Below are positions 14,301 through 28,800 of a stretch of DNA of 64,000 bases, piece by piece; position 1 is the first letter of the stretch, and each line of letters opens with the position of its first letter. Made by a program: the position numbers and the translations under genes. Origin of the DNA: Doryteuthis pealeii (taxonomy: Eukaryota > Mollusca > Cephalopoda > Myopsida > Loliginidae); assembly GCA_023376005.1 (NCBI GenBank), contig CM042145.1:15004222-15068221 (forward strand), written 5' to 3'. The notes beneath the pieces are model-generated. The model made no database searches. It worked only from the letters and a program-made list of their open reading frames with translations, and had not been told where the DNA came from.

Positions 14301-16827
14301 GTTTTTATGATGATTTCCATAAGCATTCATAACTTGTGGGAACAACATTCATCTTCTTTTACTAAGACCAACACTAAGAATGAATTTTTTGTCTTCTTTT
14401 AAGGTTCCTCTTCTCCCCCACACACACACATCTCACATAATGAAGACCCTCGGCTATAGATAAAAATCAGCCAATCCAAAAATGATTACTTACTTGATAT
14501 AAAATCTTGGAAATTTCTTCCAAATTTGGTTGTTTCTCAGAAAGTTTCTGCAAGTCAAAAAGAAAAAAAATCATATAGCAAAGAAGATTATTAAAATCTG
14601 TATAAAACATAAAAAAAACTTATTTTAACTCTTAACATCCTATACTGCCTCATTCCACCCAGCCGGAAGTCAAATTCATTTTTCTAATCTACCCCAAATG
14701 ATAGCCTTTGTTTAAATGTAATATTAAACATATTTAGAAGTCTTTGATTTAAGGGAAATAACAGGTAACTTTAAATGAAAAGGCCATTTTTAGTCATTTT
14801 TTGATAAATCCTTAGAGGAATGGGGCTCTGGACTTTGTTTAAATGTAATATTAAACATATTTAGAAGTCTTTGATTTAAGGGAAATAACAGGTAACTTTA
14901 AATGAAAAGGTCATTTTTAGCCATTTTTTGATAAATCCTTATAGGAATGGGGCTCTGGACTTTGTTTAAATGTAATATTAAACATATTTAGAAGTCTTTG
15001 ATTTAAGGGAAATAACAGGTAACTTTAAATGAAAAGGCCATTTTTAGCTATTTTTTTTAATAAATCCTTATAGGAATGGGGCTCTGGACTTGGAAAATTC
15101 TCAACAGGATGTTAACAGTTAATATACATTCAATACATAAAATATCTCATAATATGCTAGTATTTGACCCCATGCTGGACACATTAAATGGCGGGCACCT
15201 TTTCCCAGTTCGATGGTAATTGGAACTTTAATTATTCTTCATCTCCATATGTCCAGCATGGGGTCAAATATGTACGGCACACTGTTGAAAAATGGTTTGG
15301 TTTCCTACAGGTGTTACATATTTGACCCCATGCTGGACACATTAAATGGCGGGCACCTTTTCCCAGTTCGACGGTAATTGGAACTTTAATTATTCTTCAG
15401 CTAGTTGTTTAATTATCGTATTAAGGGTCATTTTAGCTTAGTCGAGCATCCACCTTGGAAGGTTTTGTATTCGATATTGGATGTGCAAAAACCAGACCCT
15501 AGACGAATTAAAAAAAAAAAAAAATTTTAAATGGGACTTTTATACACACCTAATAGATTACAAAAACAATATCTTATCAATAAAAGATATTACATACCTG
15601 AACAATATCACACAATACTTTCCGGGGTCTTCTATGTTTTATAGAAGCAAATAAACATGTGACTTTTCTGCAATGAAACAAAAAAAAAAACACCTCATAA
15701 TGTGAGCAAAACATTTTACAAGAAATGCTATGAATCTAATATAACAAAAAGAAACACTGAAATGCTTTCATCATAACATCACAAAATAAAAAGAACATTT
15801 TTTTCATGCTTGACAATGAGCTGTTGGTAGGTGTGGCGCTCCACTTCAGATGCAGAAAAATCTCCTTGGTCTAGCGCTAGTGAAAAAGGGATATACTCCC
15901 TTACTGTCTGGCTGATACTGACTTTAGGCCACCCCGACGACCTTTACTTTACTTTATTTGATTTTAACAGCATGTCAACCTGTCTAGGGTTATTTTATAC
16001 CCAGGTGTTAGGGAATCACGTCATCGTACGTTCATATTGACATTTTTTTGTGTAGTAGTTTCTTAAGAGGTTTTTGTTTTGCATCTAGTCCTATCAAATA
16101 TGAATAATCTTTAACAGTCGGTTGACTTAGAAGAGAATTTGATATTTGGAGTGTGGGTCAAATGACTGACCCCATAGAAAAATAAAAGTACCATTTCCCT
16201 ACACACCAACCCCACCCGACTTTCCCTCACCCCTCACCCATTCACCTTTTCACTATAAAAGCAGAATGTACAAGTACTTATGTCAATAAAGTTCTGAAGA
16301 AGCTTCATCCAATAATGAAGCGAAATATCAATTGAATTCAGCTGTTTGTGTTGTTATATCCACACTTTCCTCTATTCTCAACCACATTTTGTCAGATTTA
16401 TTCAAATCCTTCACTCCTCATATCTATTAATAATGGAGATTTGCTTCCGGTTTTTGTCTGTAACAAAAATTACGTCACTGCTTACATCACATTACCCAAA
16501 ATTGTCATAACAGAATAAATACACTCAAAATTTGAACATGCAACATTAGACAGTCCTCATTGTTTTTTAAAACAAGTTTTAATAAATACATGACTGGTAT
16601 TATATATCTATATATAGTTTGTTTCATTTTAATACATATTTAAAGTTTACATTTCAAATTGTTTTTTGTTTTTTAATCCTTTAATGAATTTGATGATTTT
16701 ACTTACTTAGGGTACAAACTCGCCGACATTGAATTTTTTACTCCCACCCCTCAGGCAATATGTTTCAAAAATCTATTTTTACATCACCTGGGGGCATTTT
16801 TTATTTTGTACTAGTATATATGTATAC

Positions 16828-16865
<38 letters not shown>

Positions 16866-19800
16866 TTTGAACTTACCTGTAAATATTTGAAATGTCCTTC
16901 TTTATTACTTGCATCATGTTTAGAATGGATGTAAGAAGATCTAACTCAGTTTCCTATTATCACAAGGAAAAGAAAAAAATTAAATGAAATAGAAATCAAC
17001 TTAAAATGCATTTGCAAATAATAACAATGATTGAATATTACTGAGGAACAAGCAAAAATATTTTTAAAAAAAAAAAAAAAAAAGATAATTATAAATTCAA
17101 TTAGTGTTTTAATGCTGGGAATATGTTACATTATGGATAGGCATAGCCTATCATTTTTAGCAGATAGTGTAGTTTAAAATCAACAATAAAACTGTGGATA
17201 ATTACAGTTGGATTTAGATAGTTTGATTAACAGGTCTTGAACCCCAAAGCCATCCTTGTAAAAGAACAGTATTATTTAGCTGGGTGTATAAGGGGTTTCC
17301 CAAGGGTATTAGTCTGAAAGCGAATGTTATAGCGCGATTGGAGTTTGAACTCACAGTCCAGCACATTGGTGGTGACTATGCCGATTTTCAGGTGAGCTTA
17401 TATTGAAGAAAAGACTTCAGACATTTCAATATAGGCTCTCCTGAAGATCGGGTACATGAAACTCCACTAGTCAGTAATTCAAAGTTGATCCTTGATCTTA
17501 TTATAAGATGCAGGGTTATTTTCTGGGACATCTATCTATACATATATAAAGGTCTATGTATGTGTGTATGTCTGGAGGAAACTACAAAATTAACAACAAT
17601 GTAAATATTATTTATTTTGAAGCGTAACACAGATTCTCAAAGATATGTGGTTCAAAGTTAACCGACATAAAAAAATGTAAAAGTTTTTAAATAAAATAAC
17701 TGGTGCATTATATCTTTTATTCATTAACTCTTAACATCCTATACCACCTCATTCCAGCCAGCGGGAAGTCACATTTGTTTTCCTAATCCACCCCAAACGA
17801 TAGCCTTTGTTTAAATGTAATATTAAATATATTTAGCAGTCTTTGATTTTTAGGAAATAATAGGTAACTTTAAATGAAAAGGCTATTTTTAGCCATTTAT
17901 TGATAAATCCTTATAGGAATGGGGCTCTGGACTTGGAAAATTCTCAACAGGATGTTATCAACACTGAAAATTTCATTAAATTCGGTTAATTCCCTGATTT
18001 TTAGTATTTTTTTCTTTCGGCAAGGTGACATACGATGGTAGTATTTAGGTCCGTTAAGTTCAATTTAACCTATAATAGTGTTTGGTTTTGGTTTTGTTTT
18101 TTACGGCATATCAACCTCAGTGGGTCATTTAATGCCGATAAAGTTTTGAAATAAATCAATTCCAATGGATAATACAATTCCTTTATAGATACATTTTTCT
18201 ATTCAGCCCATAGATTGGACCCTATCAGGTACTACCACTCCGGGTCAGAGTGGACCAGGGAGCAATGGTGATGAATGGGGTGCTCCACATTCCCCAAACC
18301 TCCAAAATTGGAACCTCACCATCAGTTAGAGTTTAACGTCATTCCCAGGACATGTAGACCCTCAGTCACTGCCTTCTATCATCCATATGATAAAAAGGGT
18401 TAGGGGTTGCCATAAAGGGTTGGGGCAATCATATAGGTGCTAGGGCTTGACGTGACCAGCCGATTGATATATGATAGTGTTGATTGTTTAGATATTTACT
18501 TACCCAACTTCGTTTACCATTCTTTCCAAGAATTGATAATAAAAGAGAAACCAACACTGAACATTGTTTGCTGCTTGTCACAAGACTGGTAATTCTGAAT
18601 AAAAGAAAAAAAAAAAAGGAATTATTATTTAAAAGAAAGAAAGAGAGTGAATAAATAAATAAGTGAAGGAAATAAAATAAAACCTGAAATAAAGAATAAG
18701 TGAATGAATTGATAGAGGAAATAAAAAAAGAAAAAAGAAGGGTAAGAGAAAATAATATAAGAAGAGCATGAAAAAAAGAACTAAGGAATGAATGAAGAAA
18801 CATAATAAAACATGAAAGAAAGAAAGAAAGAATAAATGAATGAAGTGCTGGAAAATAGAGAAAAAAAAGAGCAAAGAAAGAAAGACAGAAGAGTAGGTGA
18901 AGACGGAAGAGCATTTTGTGGCATAAATTTTAAGATGGTCAGTGAAAGGGTAATATTTTATGCCTACTAATTATTGAAAAATGGTGAATTTGAAGTACAG
19001 TTGAGAATTTGATCAGAGTATTTTAATTATTCCATGCATATATATAGATATATATGAGAAGTAAACAAACAAACAATGTGTTTGATATGGCTTTTTTTAG
19101 CCGACAATTTTTGGGAGAATATGTGCTTAATTGAAGTCGTACCTAATTTTGAAAATTAAATTGATAATCAATGAATTAGGCGGGCATACCTATTCAAATG
19201 TAAGCTAAACAAATCGAGAAAAATCAATCTCTGTATGTTCATTAATTTTCAATTAGGTACGACTTCAATTAAGCACATATTCTCCCAAAAAATATATAAT
19301 ATATATATATATATATATGTGTGTGTGAGTGTGTGTGGATGATATCAAGTGTTTCTTTGATAGAGTTCAACCAAAATTGAGAACTCAAACGTACATATAA
19401 AGATTTGTGTATATATTTTTTACATATACAGAGTATAATAAATAAATGAATAAATAGATACCTTAGTTCAGATATTAATCTATTTTTGGTATTTTTTTTT
19501 TCTTCTTTAAGTCTGATTTCTGGAAATCAGACTGAAAGAGGGAAAAAATGTTTCAGTTATGTGATATCAAGTATTCCTATCTAATACAAATAATTTGCAC
19601 ATAGTTGTATGGTTTCAAGTAAAAATAACAATAATAATCCGGTAATCTGAACATTAGTTAAATAAATAAGAGTAACCTCCCCTTGTTTCTTTCACTTTGA
19701 AGAAGCCTTATGTTTTGGTCGGCCATTTACATTTTACCGTAAATCTACACTGAAAATATGAATTTGTTCAAATCAATACAATTGCATGTTTTAACACGAA

Positions 19801-22800
19801 AATATCATAAAATGTGTGCTTAATTGTGCTTGCGCATTATTTGAAATTAACTTAATTGTTATTAAGAACACATTTTATGATATTTTCGTGTTAAAACTTG
19901 CAGTTGTATTGATTCGAACAATTTCGACCAAAACATAAGGCTTCCTCAAAGTGAAAGAAACAAGGGGAGGTTACTCTCATTTATGTAGCTAATATTCAGA
20001 TTAGCAATAATCCTTAGTAAATGAATAGTTCTATGGGACCCATAGATGGGACCTTAACAAGTACTACCACTCTGAGAGAGTGGACCTGGGAGTAATGGCA
20101 ATAATGGTGTACTCCACACTTCTTTGCCAATAGATGCAGTTTGGTGTCATACCTAGGACCCCACCTCTCCTTTTTATAGTCACTGGATTCTAAGCCCCAC
20201 CGACAGGACGTATTTTGAATATAGTTACATTAGTCAAACTCGGTGGAGGTGCATGGTGTAATGGTTAGAGTCGCAGGAAATGAACTTGTCAACCCGAGTT
20301 CAAATCCTAGATGAGGCTCTCTACATTTCACATAGTGCTAAAACCCTTGGGAAAGGTATGCATCCACCGGCTCTCCCTCCAGCTATGGGTAAATAGCACG
20401 GCAGACTGGGCTCTTTAACCTTGGTTAGGCAACCAGTCGAGGAGAAGGAAAACTGAATTCAAACCTGTTAAACTCCACCTAAAAAATTGACCTTGTGTCA
20501 CATCCTGCTCGTGCGGCGGGGTCGGTGAATATGTACATTATTCAAACTGTGACGGAGAACGAAAAAGAGCAAGACTTTGTCTTGCCTGCCGGGATCGAAC
20601 CCGCGTCCACCCGCATGCAAAAACAAATGCAATCTAGGTACTGGACGGACGCGAGGTTCGACATGTGCCTGGATGTTTGGTTTTTGTGTGTACTTAAAAT
20701 AACCAAAGCGAGTGAGGAGGACGGTGTTCTTTTAGAAGAGAAGATTGAAAGCTGAGGACTGAGATTATTTGAAGTTTTCCTTACAGTTGGGAGAGAATTA
20801 GAGGAATATAACTTTTGAATTTTTTTTGGCCCCCCCTTTCGAAAGACAAACTTGGCTCATAAAAATTTTCAAGAAAGAAATTGTATGTTACAAATGCAAG
20901 ATTATCATCATCATATTTTTTTTTTTTTTTAATATTTAAGTCGCATAAAAATCAATTTACAAGTTCCTGATACCACTTACTTTGAAAGAATGGTCAACTC
21001 CCTGCAACTGGCATTCTTTCGATTTAGACGAGAAATGACCGATGAAATGTTCTTTTGGAGATATTCCAAGAGTGTAGGAATATGAGGCTTGATAATTTGA
21101 ATGCCAAGTTCTGAAAAGAAACATTAAAAGAGTAATTCAAAAAAATGCAAAATTTATACCAACAACATTGCGGTAAATTCCATGTCAAATCATCCAGGCT
21201 ATTTTTTCATTTTTTTCAATTTTTCTGAAATTTTCATGAAAAAATCAGAAATCAATAACTTAAAATTGGTTGACTTTAAAATTTTTTATAGTATTTTGGA
21301 TTCCTTGGGCCAAAATGCTTTTATAAACCAATTTTTATGAGTAGGGAAACTCTAGAACTCATTTTACAGAAAAAAATAAATTACAAAAAGTCACCATTTT
21401 TCACACACCCCTCCAAATTTGGAGAGTTAAAAATCAACATGATTCAACCAATTTTTGGAATTGGAAGCTCAAATTTTAAGGATTGTCTCACCTTAATATA
21501 GTCCACACCTGGATAAAATTTCAGAAAAATTGAAGAGGTGGGGGATGACAATATTACTTTTTTCTGGATGATTTGATATTACCCATTGTTCTTACTTTCT
21601 TAAATTTTTTAGAGAATTGCCAAAACTTTTCCAATATTCCGAGGCCGCATTGACCAGAAGTAAAGCTTCCGCCTAAGAACCAACTTAGCGCATAAGTAGC
21701 ACAGCTGGGCTGATGGTAGATGTGGCACTCCAGCTCAGATGCAAAAACAAACTCCCTGGTCTAGCAGTAGGGAAAAGGGGATAGACTCCTTCACTGATAC
21801 CAACAATAGGCCACTCTGCTGACTTTACTATTTTTTTTTTTATTACCCATCTCTACGGGAGATTTCATTTAGTTAAGGTATATGTTGCGTAGTAGCCCCT
21901 TTTGATATCTTAATTCATATCGTGTTGGTTTCATCTCTTCGGCTGGGGTTGTCTCTCTCTGAGTTCCATCTTGCTCTTTTTAACTAATGTAACAACATGG
22001 AGACATATTCTTGTGTGCACACACAACTTTATTGCCCCGAATAGCTTTTCATCCAATGTATCATTGACCTGTACATGCCTTGGACGGGGGGAGGTCAGAG
22101 ACGGAAAAACATGTCTTGCCAAAATGGGCCGCTAGACTCCACTCAATTCTACTTTCCCAGTGTTGTCTGATCATATGACTCTCTAAGCCAATGAGAGCCC
22201 CATTCCAGATGAACCAGTGTTCAAGACTTGTCAATCAAACTATTTGTGTAATTTAAATTATGCTACACTTCTTGCAAAAAATGATAGGCTATGCTTATTC
22301 ATTATGTAACTGTATTATTCTTGAGTAAACTTACACTAATTCTCTGATTAAGTTCCTACAAAGATGAGTCAAAAATTTTGCAATATTTTGCTATGTACTA
22401 GTTTGCGATACATAGATCACAGGAGCGAAGTTGGTAGTATGATGGGTAATCTGAACATTAGCTACATAAATGAAAGTAACCTCCCCTTGTTTCTTTCACT
22501 TTGAGGAAGCCTTATGTTTTGGTCGGCCATTTTCATTTCACCGTAAATCTACACTGAAAATACGAATTTGTTCAAATCAATACAACTGTATGTTTTAACA
22601 CAAAAATATCATAAAATGTGTTCTTAATTGTGCTTGCGCATTATTTGAAATGAACTTAATTGTTATTAAGAACACATTTTATGATACTTTTGTGTTAAAA
22701 CATTATTATGGGGATCCAGCATAAGGGTAAGACTGTTACTGAAGTTATAATGGCGTATGTTGACATTAAAACATTAAAATAAACAAAAAAAGTGAAACAT

Positions 22801-25800
22801 ACCTTGTTTGTCTTGGCTGTAATTTGGGCATCCGTCTAAAACAAGTATTTCTTTTGATACATCTTTTTTCTCCCCATTTCCTTCCCCTTCTTCTAATTCC
22901 TCTTCTTCCATAACTTGATCTTCTCCTCCTTCAACCATTTCCACATTGAGTAAATTGTAGATCATTTCCATGACAACATGCAACACACTCTTACTAATAC
23001 CCTTTTCACTCAATAGCTGAAATACATAAGGCATCGCAGAGATTTCTGTCTCTGTGTCTTTTCTTTTCAAGAGGCAGGGGAAAAATCTGAAAAAAAAAAA
23101 ACAACACAAACAATTGATAATATATGTTCAGAATATGAGATCAGCTAAAAAATCTAAAAATTAACTAATACAAAAAATGAATAATGTTTAGAATATGAGA
23201 TCAGGTAAAAATCTAAAAACCAACTAATACAAACAATTAATAATATATGTTCAGAATATGAGATCAACTAAAAAAATCTAAAAGTTAACTGATACAAACA
23301 ATTAATAATGTATGTTTAGAATATGAGATCAACTAAAAATCTAAAATTAACTAATACAAAAAATTAGTAATGTTTAGAATATGAGATCAGGTAAAAAAAA
23401 AATCAATAAATCAAAAACGGTTCTTGAATTTCAAAGGAAACATTCTTTAAATTCATACCTTGGGGATTTTGTCCAGGCATGAAGGAAATTCAACAAATAA
23501 GTTGGATTTTTGAGACTTTCAACAGGTAAAGATTGAATCTGAAATTACAAAGGTTAAAAAGAAAAAAATAAGAGAAAAGAATATTTTCCGAAAATATTAC
23601 AAAGCTGTTAACTTTATTTCATGATGGATATTTATTGACAATAGTTACTTTTCTGTTTCTCATTGTCATATTTTTGTCTTTATAACAGAACAAGAAGTCA
23701 AGCCATAGAAACTTTTACAACATTAACTCTTAACATCCTGTTGAGAATTTTCTAAGTCCAGAGTCCCATTCCTATAAGGATTTATCAATAAATGGCTAAA
23801 AATGGCCTTTTCATTTAAAGTTACCTGTTATTTCCCTTAAATCAAAGACTTCTAAATATGTTTAATATTACATTTAAACAAAGTCCAGATGGCTAAAAAT
23901 CCCTATTCCTAAAAGGATTTATCAAAAAATGCTAAAAATGACCTTTTATTTAAAGTTACCTGTTATTTCCCTTAAATCAAAGTTCTAAATATGTTTAATA
24001 TTACATTTAAACAAAGGCTATCATTTGGGTAGATTAGGAAAATGAATGTGACTTCCGGCCGGGTGAATGAGGTGTATAGGATGTTAAGAGTTAAGATGGT
24101 GTCTTTGGCCATTTAGATTAGCCTTTTCACAGGGTCATAACGTATTACCAGTTGTTATTCTTGTACTGAGATGCCAGATCATGTATCTTGAAATATGTAT
24201 ACTTGGGCAGCATTTTTTCTTTTATGCATAATGTGTTGAACAACAACCCCACATATCCACCAATTAAAATTAACCCCAACACATCCTTTAAAAAATTATC
24301 CTCTGCTGCACAAGTGAAGTTCCATTTTACAACCATCAAGGCAATCAGTATTTACAAGGTGTGTCAAAAAAAGTATCAAGATTTTGGTGCTTTTTGACAC
24401 ACCTTGTATTCTGAAAAAAAAAAAAAAAAAAAAAAAAAACACGTTCCATTCATTCATCATTTCTATCTTGGTGAATACAGTTTTAAACTCGGTACTTTTT
24501 GACACACCTTGTATTCTGCAAAAATAACGTTCCATTCATTCTTCATTTCTATCTTGGTAAATACAGCTTTTCTTGTACTTTTTTGACACACTTGTATTCT
24601 GCAAAAAAGTTCCATTCATTCTTCATTTCTATCTTGCTGAATACAGATTTAAACTTGGTACTTTTTTGACACACCTTGTATTCTGAAAAAAATAACGTTC
24701 CATTCATTCTTCATTTCTATCTTGGTAAATACGGCTTTAAGCTTGGTACTTTTTTGACACACCTTGTATTCTGAAAAAAATTAACGTTCCATTCATTCTT
24801 CATTTCTATCTTGCTGAATACAGTTTTAAACTCGGTACTTTTTTGACACACCTTGTATTCTGCAAAAAATTAACGTTCCATTCATTCTTCATTTCTATCT
24901 TGGTAAATACAGCTTTAAGCTTGGTACTTTTTTGACACACCTTGTATTCTAAAAAAATTAATTAATAGAATGTTTGTTTTTTTTTGTTGCAAAACAATCA
25001 ACTATTGAAAGCAAATCTTATGGAACCCTAACAGGTACTGGGAGTAATGGCAATGAAGGGGTACTCCACACTCCCCAATTCTCGAACTAGGACTTGAGTC
25101 TCACCATCAGATGCAGTTTAGTACCATACCAAGGACACCCCTTTTGTGTTGGTTGGTTGGTTGGTTTGATAGATTTTCCGGCATGTCAACCCTTGTTGGG
25201 TTATTTTATGCCAAAGACATTTTGTTTTATTCATTCTTGATGGGTACTAATTTTTTTTTAATTCAATTTTTCTTAACACATTTTAGAATATTTTAGGTCA
25301 GAGTGGACCTGGGAGTAATGGTGATGAAGGGGCACTCCACACTCATTGGGTCATTTTATGCCAAAGACATTTTGTTTTATACATTCTTGTGGGTACTAAA
25401 TCTTTTTTTTTAAACTCAATTTTTCTAAACACATTTTAGAACTCATATTGTTCTATTTAACCCATAGATGGGACCCTAACAGGTACTACCACTCTGGGTT
25501 AGAGTGGACCTGGGAGTAATGCTGATGAAGGGGCACTCCACACAACCCCAAGATCCAGAATTGGAACTTCACCATCAGATAGTTTAATATCATACCATTT
25601 GTCATAGGACAACCACCTTTTTTTGGGGGGGGGGGTAAGGGGTATTATATAAGCCCCATCAACAGAGCGATTTGCTTTCAGGTCCCAAGATGATTGAAAT
25701 ATGATTTGTATATAAAATCCGCTAATGTGCACCTTTTCATCACCACATTTGAATGAGTTTGAATTAATGAATAGAAAATGTGTTATTCACTCACCTTTGG

Positions 25801-28800
25801 CCAGACAACCACCTCAAACAGTGAATCCATTTCACCTGGGGTGTAAGGATAAGCTTTAAATATATCAAAGAACTGAAAAAAGAAAAAAAAAAAGAAAACA
25901 ATTGAAAATGCACATTAAAAATGCAGCTGTAATGTTTTTGTTGTTTTTTCTAACACATAAGTAAAATCTATATAACATAAAATGTAATTTACTTTTGGAG
26001 TGGTAAATTATATATATATATATAAGTTAAAAGAAAGGAAATGAATCCAACAGTATGAGTATAGATAAAAGGATATGAAAACAACACAATATGCTGTTAA
26101 AGTGAAAATATTTTATATCATATTCATAGATAATATTGAACAATATTTCGATTTTATAAAAATCATCTTCAGAGCTTGTTTATACTCCATACTATCAAGA
26201 GCGGAGACGAAAGTTTTGAATTCATATGACTTTCGTCTCCGCTCTTGATAGTACGGAGTATAAACAAGCTCTGAAGATAATTTTTATAAAATTGAAATAT
26301 TGTTCAATATTAGCTATGAATATGTTATAAAATGTTTTCACTTTAACAGCATTTTGTGGTGTTTTCATATCCTTATATATATATATACACACATATAATA
26401 ATAATATTAGTAGAGGAAAAGAGTTGAGGGTATACCATGGTTTCAATTCAAATGATTTCATCAGGACCCTACCCTACGCTTAACTAAATCGATGTAATTC
26501 CTTAGTTAAACTGAGATAATTTATTTTTATATATTATTATTATTATTGCTCTATTTTTAATATATTGAGCACTTTACTTATTTACTGATGCCACTGCAAC
26601 AGAAATATCAAAGTGGCAATTGGATACTATATATATATATATATATATATATAGGCGCATTTTGGGGTAATAGTTACTGTCATAGCATGGACATGACGAG
26701 AGGAGTTCAAATTCTAGACGAGGCTGTTTGCATTTCACATAGAAATAATACCCTTGGGAAAGTTATGAATCCAACTATTCTCCCTCCAGCTATGGGTGAA
26801 TAGTAGGGAAGACTGGGCTCTTTAACCTTGGTTAGGTAACCAGTCTAGGAAAAGGAAAACTCTGAATTCAAGCCTGAATTTAACTCAGCTTAAGAAGCCT
26901 GAATTTAACTCAGCTTAAGAAATCGACCTTGTGTCATATCCTGCTTGTGCGGAGGGGTTTGGTAAATATATATATCTGATGAGTCTAATTTTCAGTGTAT
27001 ATATTATATCTGTATATTTTACTAATTCGCCATACAAAATTTTGTGACTAAATTTCAAAATAAGTTATTAAAAAAAAAAAAAGAGTTCTTAAAAGTTTTA
27101 ATGCATTATAAATTCTGTAAAAATAATACTGAAACGTCCCTGTTTTATGAACAATTATGAAAGATAGAATTTTTTTGCCTTTAAATAAAAAGATGGAGGA
27201 CGTCAAAATGAGTTGGGTTTTGGCAGCCATCCATTTATAAAAAAACAAAAGAGAACTATTCTCATCACAGTTTTATCAAAAATTAACAAAAAAAAAAAAT
27301 GTTTTTCTACCTGAAAGAGTCTGGTGAGAGACATTTTATAGACAGTTTTCATCTGTACCAATGCTTTCGGGTATATCTTCTGTTTGTTGTCTAAACAAAC
27401 TTTTCCGGTAGCTGCAAGGCCGAGAATCACTTTCAACAATTTGGGCAGATAAACTTTGACGTAGTGACCCAATTTCCTCATAATCAGAAGAATAAGATTC
27501 AAAAAACTGAAAAATAAAAAATTAAAAAATGAAAATGAAATATTTCAGATAAATCAAAGATTTAAATTTTTTTATGAGTGGAAAGGAAAAATTTCTATCA
27601 GGAAAGAAAATGTTGAGATACGCCTAACTAAACAGCACTGTGTATCATCGTCAGTTATGTTATTAACTGGTTCATTGGAGGATTTCGGATCTTTCAACAT
27701 AATACCCCCCTCGCCAGTTAGACCCCATTAGAGATGATCAAACTCTAATGCGCCACCCGTGTCTTGTTCAAGGTTAACAAAAAAAAAAAAAATGGCTTTA
27801 AATGGAGTTTTGCCAATGCAGACCTCGTCTTCTGTACATCTGATTGAAAAGAAATTTATTTGACCAAAGTAGACCAAACATAGATATGAACATGGTATGG
27901 GCAAAAATATCTATCTATCCATATATAAAGGGCAGTTGGTTTGTATGTATGTCTGGAGGAAACTACGAAAATAAAACAATTAACGACAAAGTAAATATAT
28001 ATACTCATTCACTATCACCAGAGCTTGCTTTTTGAACAAAAATAATGAAGATTTTATTTATATTCATGAAGATATTTAAAAATTGAAATTTGAATAGTAA
28101 GAGAAGGGAATGTCATTGGTAGTGTTCGTGATTAAAATATAAATAAATTAATTATGGAAGACCAAAACAATCAACGGATCTGCAAGACTAACATCTTTTT
28201 TATCCCCTCACCACTACTCAGATGACACCAGGTGTTACATAATTATTAGATTCCTAATATTTATGTGCAGTAGTGTAGAAATCAAAATGGCTGTTATAAG
28301 TTGCAACCCACGGCCTTGAAGGTTGAATAACAAGGCTTGACCTCAGTCCTAACCTTCTGGTGGATACCGTGAGAATCGGTGGAGAAGACCCTCTTCCGGT
28401 TTAGATTAGAAATAGATTTTAGTCAGTCGGCCAGAAACCACGACGGTGGTGAGTCGTGTATTGCACGCTCCGACTCGATCTGCGCAGGTAGTCTGGTGGG
28501 GATTTCGAAATAAATATGATTTAAGTTAAATCGAAGTCTTGTGTTATTATTTAAAAACTACCAATGACACAGGGCTTCTGATAAAGAGAAATCCCCAATG
28601 GAAGACCAGACACGAAGTCCCCAAGATGAAGTCCAGACGTTAGAAGAAGACGTAAGATAGAAAAGACGTCAGAAGAAGAATAGAAGTAAGTAAAAAAAGG
28701 GTATACAACATATGGAAGACCAAAACAATCAACAGATCTGCAAGACTAACATCTTTTTTATCCCCTCCCCACTATTCAGGTGACACCAGGTAGCCACTTC

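Noticed and set aside
16140..16380. Possible LTR with TATAAAAG and AATAAA signals
   Set aside because: No defined TG..CA ends, no second copy in the window and no adjacent coding remnant.
18429..18914. Minus-strand open frame of 161 codons rich in Phe, Leu and Ser
   Set aside because: Only the stretch 18504-18594 is a real exon. The rest is translation of an A/G-rich low-complexity intron tract.
20495..20755. Plus-strand open frame of 86 codons
   Set aside because: It starts in a family A SINE tail and has no similarity to a known protein; it includes a tRNA-like GGGATCGAACCCGCG stretch.
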